Positions 61,650-64,000 of a stretch of DNA of 64,000 bases are shown here, in pieces; positions within the stretch are counted from its first letter, which is position 1; every line of letters begins with the position of its first letter. Origin of the DNA: CAUTXO01 sp963542625 (GTDB lineage: Bacteria; Campylobacterota; Campylobacteria; Campylobacterales; SZUA-545); assembly GCA_963542625.1 (NCBI GenBank), contig CAUTXO010000003.1, positions 1 through 64,000 of the forward strand. Reading direction: 5' to 3'. The notes below the pieces were generated by a model. The model was not told the origin of the DNA. It saw only the letters and a list, made by a program, of their open reading frames with translations, and searched no databases. Made by a program: the position numbers and the translations under genes.

Positions 61650-62576
61650 CTAGCGCCCAAAATACGTTCTTAAATATTTAGAGATCTCCGTCGGGTTTGT
61701 TTTGCCAATGAAGCCTTGCGCTTTCAGGCTTTCTGCTAGCCGCATATTCGACGTGCCCGTCATCGATGAATTCACAATCACCGGAATATGCGCCGTTTGC
61801 GAATTTTCTTTGATCTGCTTAATAACCGTAAAGCCAGAGACTATCGGCATTTCAAGATCCGTGATAACCAATCCAATATCATCGTAAGAAGCCAGCGATC
61901 CCAAGTAATCCAAGATCTCCTTGCCGTTTCTAAAGGTTTTATAATCTATTCCAAGCCTATCAAGTATCACCGTCAAAGCCTTTAGCGCGGTTTTTGAGTC
62001 TTCAGCAATCAGCACGATTTTATTTGGATCTTTAATCTCAAAAAGCTCCAAGCCGCGCGTTTCTTCAAGCTTTTCCTCCACCAAATACGGAAAGATCTCG
62101 GCTAGCATACTTTCAATATCCACGATATAAACTATCTCGCCCTTGTCGTTTTTCGTGTAGTTGTTGATCTTTGTCCCAAATTCGCTAGAAATTGGCACCT
62201 TGATCTCCTCCCAGTTGCGCCGCAAAATATACTCCGCCTTTAAAACCTTGACACCGATTACGTTTTCGTTAAATTCGCAGACGATTATTTGCTTTTCATC
62301 ATCGGGAATGTCGTCTTCTTGGCAACGCACCACAGAGCCTTCCATAATCCAGCTTTTAAGATCTACAACGGGCAAAATTTCTTTTCTTAGCGTCAGCAAG
62401 CCCTGCACGGATTTATGCGCGTCGGGTAGGAGCGTCAGCGCGTGGAATTTCACCGTTTCCCGCACCTTAAAAACATTCACCGCAAAGACCGTCCCCGTAT
62501 TTGTGAGCTTAAAACATAGCAACTCCAGCTGGTTTCTTTGCGTTAATTTCGTTCTTTCTTCATCTAAAATAGACAT
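61650..62576 (-). CDS. cheV: Chemotaxis coupling protein CheV
   Basis: Links receptors to CheA. 308 residues: CheW-like domain (about 15-165; LLCFKLTNTGTVFAVNVFKV, GLLTLRKEILPVVDL) and a C-terminal receiver domain (about 185-308) with the acidic pair in LIAEDSK and the phospho-accepting Asp in LVITDLEMP. Divergent from the periplasmic gene. Confidence 0.96.
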   Translation of the reverse strand: MSILDEERTKLTQRNQLELLCFKLTNTGTVFAVNVFKVRETVKFHALTLLPDAHKSVQGLLTLRKEILPVVDLKSWIMEGSVVRCQEDDIPDDEKQIIVCEFNENVIGVKVLKAEYILRRNWEEIKVPISSEFGTKINNYTKNDKGEIVYIVDIESMLAEIFPYLVEEKLEETRGLELFEIKDPNKIVLIAEDSKTALKALTVILDRLGIDYKTFRNGKEILDYLGSLASYDDIGLVITDLEMPIVSGFTVIKQIKENSQTAHIPVIVNSSMTGTSNMRLAESLKAQGFIGKTNPTEISKYLRTYFGR

Positions 62577-62606
62577 AATACAACTCTTAAAAAAATTTGA
62601 TTTGGG

Positions 62607-62616
62607 TATTATAATA
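62607..62616. promoter_or_regulatory. Palindromic -10 region shared by cheV and the divergent gene
   Basis: TATTATAATA reads as TATAAT on both strands in the 62-bp gap. It is 24 bp from the TTG at 62639 and about 31 bp from the cheV start, suitable for both. Confidence 0.45.
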
Positions 62617-62638
62617 GAATATTTTTAAAGGCTGTTTC

Positions 62639-63124
62639 TTGAGGCGGTTTTTTGTTTTTTTGCTTTGTGCGTCAAGTTTTTTTGGGCGCGATTTTTTCTA
62701 TTTTTCATACCGGCTTGTCGTGCAAAACAATACTTACAAAAATCAAAGCGTCAATATTTCAAGAGTGATGGTCTTGCCCGCAAGGCTAAAAAAAATAGGC
62801 GAGTTTAGCTTAGATCTTAGTCGTCGCGGTGGCGGTGACGGCGGGCAAAGATCTAGCCAAGATCTTAGTCAAGATCCAAGCCGAGATCCAAGACAAGATC
62901 CTAGCCAAGATCTAAGCAAGGATCTAACCCGCGCGCTTTTTGCGCATCAAGATGAAATTTTTAGCGAGCTAAGCCGCGCCGGGATCTTTGTAAGCGCCAA
63001 GCAAAAAACGTCCAAGCTTACTCAAAAATCCAAAGATATAATCATCATTTTTCCCGTCATCATCGGCGTTAGCGTTAAAGGCAATTTTGTTATCATCTCG
63101 GTTTATGAAAAAAATTTTGGGTAG
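62639..63124 (+). CDS. Secreted protein with RGATCY-encoded QD repeats, next to flgR
   Basis: 161 residues from TTG 62639. Signal peptide-like N-terminus RRFFVFLLCASSFFGRD; two structured parts separated by a low-complexity stretch (about 66-98). That part contains SQDLSQDPSRDPRQDPSQDL, encoded by eight RGATCY motifs within 130 bp. The flanking parts (VMVLPARLKKIGEFSLDL and DIIIIFPVIIGVSVKGNFV) look ordinary and seem to belong together. An unnamed periplasmic protein also precedes flgR in C. jejuni. Function unknown. Confidence 0.75.
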   Translation: MRRFFVFLLCASSFFGRDFFYFSYRLVVQNNTYKNQSVNISRVMVLPARLKKIGEFSLDLSRRGGGDGGQRSSQDLSQDPSRDPRQDPSQDLSKDLTRALFAHQDEIFSELSRAGIFVSAKQKTSKLTQKSKDIIIIFPVIIGVSVKGNFVIISVYEKNFG

Positions 63125-63132
63125 ATCTTGAA

Positions 63133-64000
63133 GTGAAAATAGCCATCGTTGAAGACGACATAAATATGCGAAAATCGCTAGAAATAGCCTTTTCATCTAT
63201 GCCGGAATATGAAGTCGTTTCCTTTAAAAACGCGCGCGACGCTCTCAAAAAACTAGACGAAACTTTCGAGCTTGTTATTACGGATCTTACAATGCCAGGC
63301 ATTAACGGCATAGAGTTCTTGCGCGAGCTTGGCGGCAAATATGAAACAATCGTCATCACCGGCGACGCCACGCTAAACAAAGCCATTGACGCAATGCGGC
63401 TAGGCGCCAAAGACTTCATCACCAAGCCCTTTGAAATGAGCACGCTCACACAAGCCATTCAAAGATCTTCTAAGGTTAGCAAGATCCTAAAAGCCGCGCC
63501 AAAGCAAAAAGAAGAAGCCGCCGATAACCCCTTTGGCGTGGTATCGCCCGCGCTTAAAAAGCCGCTAGATATTGCATTTAAGGCGTCAAAAACGGACGCG
63601 TCGTGCTTGCTTTTGGGCGAAAGCGGCGTTGGGAAAGAAGTTTTTGCCAATTACATTCACAAAAATTCGTCTAGATCTTCTAAGCCTTTCGTGGCAATAA
63701 ATATGGCAGCAATTCCAGAAACGCTCATTGAAGCCGAGCTTTTTGGCTATGAAAAGGGCGCATTCACAGGCGCGGACACCGCTAAACCGGGCAAATTTGA
63801 AGAAGCAAGCGGCGGCACGCTTTTTCTTGATGAAATAGGAGAAATGCCGTATTCGCTGCAGGCAAAGCTTTTGCGCGTTTTGCAAGAAAAAGAGATAATC
63901 CGGCTTGGCACGGCGAAAAAGACGAAGGTCGATGTGCGGATAATCTCTGCCACAAACATAGACATAAAAGCGTCTATTGCCAGCGGAGAATTCCGCGAAG
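63133..64000 (+). CDS. flgR: Sigma-54-dependent response regulator FlgR, 3' end outside window
   Basis: NtrC-family activator of flagellar rod, hook and basal-body genes with RpoN; its kinase is FlgS. The visible 289 residues start at GTG 63133 (KIAIVEDDINMRKS): a receiver domain with phospho-Asp in VITDLTMPG, then the AAA+ domain with Walker A GESGVGKEVFANYIHK, the sigma-54 loop GAFTGA, and Walker B GGTLFLDEIGEMP. It runs off the window with no stop. Expected full length is about 430. Confidence 0.93.
   Translation, partial: MKIAIVEDDINMRKSLEIAFSSMPEYEVVSFKNARDALKKLDETFELVITDLTMPGINGIEFLRELGGKYETIVITGDATLNKAIDAMRLGAKDFITKPFEMSTLTQAIQRSSKVSKILKAAPKQKEEAADNPFGVVSPALKKPLDIAFKASKTDASCLLLGESGVGKEVFANYIHKNSSRSSKPFVAINMAAIPETLIEAELFGYEKGAFTGADTAKPGKFEEASGGTLFLDEIGEMPYSLQAKLLRVLQEKEIIRLGTAKKTKVDVRIISATNIDIKASIASGEFRE

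Overview
The window comes from a member of the Campylobacterota, most probably Campylobacter or a close relative. The evidence is gene content and order: a NifU-like protein, a helical-repeat protein and murE in a row after rplQ; a Wolinella-type frdCAB operon; cheV next to a FlgR-type sigma-54 regulator; tlyA followed by ribF; a stand-alone atpB; and an S10-spc-alpha ribosomal cluster. No rRNA, CRISPR array, insertion sequence or integrase is visible.

Layout. 0-4.3 kb: MFS carrier (cut by the window edge), dcd, accB-accC-nth. 4.4-7.3 kb: an AT-richer island with an HNH-like membrane protein, a CxxCxxCC protein and a frameshifted glycine-rich protein. 8.0-12.6 kb: groES-groEL under a CIRCE operator, then thiC-mrp. 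13.7-19 kb: cation/proton antiporter, universal stress protein, lepA and prs. 19.0-28.5 kb: coiled-coil protein, glyS, atpB, a degenerate MsrB-MsrA fusion, nadK, a PilT-type ATPase, tlyA, an enlarged ribF and a thioredoxin-like protein. 28.6-42.2 kb: rpsJ to rplQ with secY, map, infA, rpmJ and rpoA. 42.2-46.1 kb: NifU-like, helical-repeat protein, murE, panD, YbaB, PDZ protein. 47.2-50.6 kb: Hsp20, tRNA-Arg and two surface genes with 11-base poly-G tracts. 51.1-54.2 kb: murJ (reverse), ruvA-ddl. 55.1-61.4 kb: frdCAB and a TRAP transporter dctPQM (reverse). 61.6-64 kb: cheV, a periplasmic protein and flgR (cut by the window edge).

The most unusual signal is not a gene. The palindromic hexamer RGATCY (AGATCT, AGATCC, GGATCT, GGATCC), often inside CAAGATC or TTAGATC, fills most of the larger intergenic spaces. 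In 12661-13560 I count 29 GATC, 27 of them RGATCY. The same motif has spread in frame into proteins. RibF carries about 235 extra residues of QDP/QDL/KDL repeats in its riboflavin kinase domain, and a secreted protein near 62.8 kb carries a shorter run. The pattern recalls HIP1 in cyanobacteria or DNA uptake sequences. C. jejuni imports DNA by recognising methylated RAATTY, a palindrome of the same R....Y form, so a methylation-dependent uptake or self-recognition signal is an attractive but untested hypothesis.

Other points: an outer-membrane protein gene that appears OFF at G11 and would be ON at G10; an LtaS-like gene with a stop codon in frame plus an in-frame G11 tract; an Msr fusion with both catalytic cysteines changed to serine; and a TTGACA/TATAAT promoter with a G-rich 20-bp spacer in front of the HNH-like gene. 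Start codons are often TTG or GTG, and many genes overlap by 1-4 bases, as expected for compact operons.
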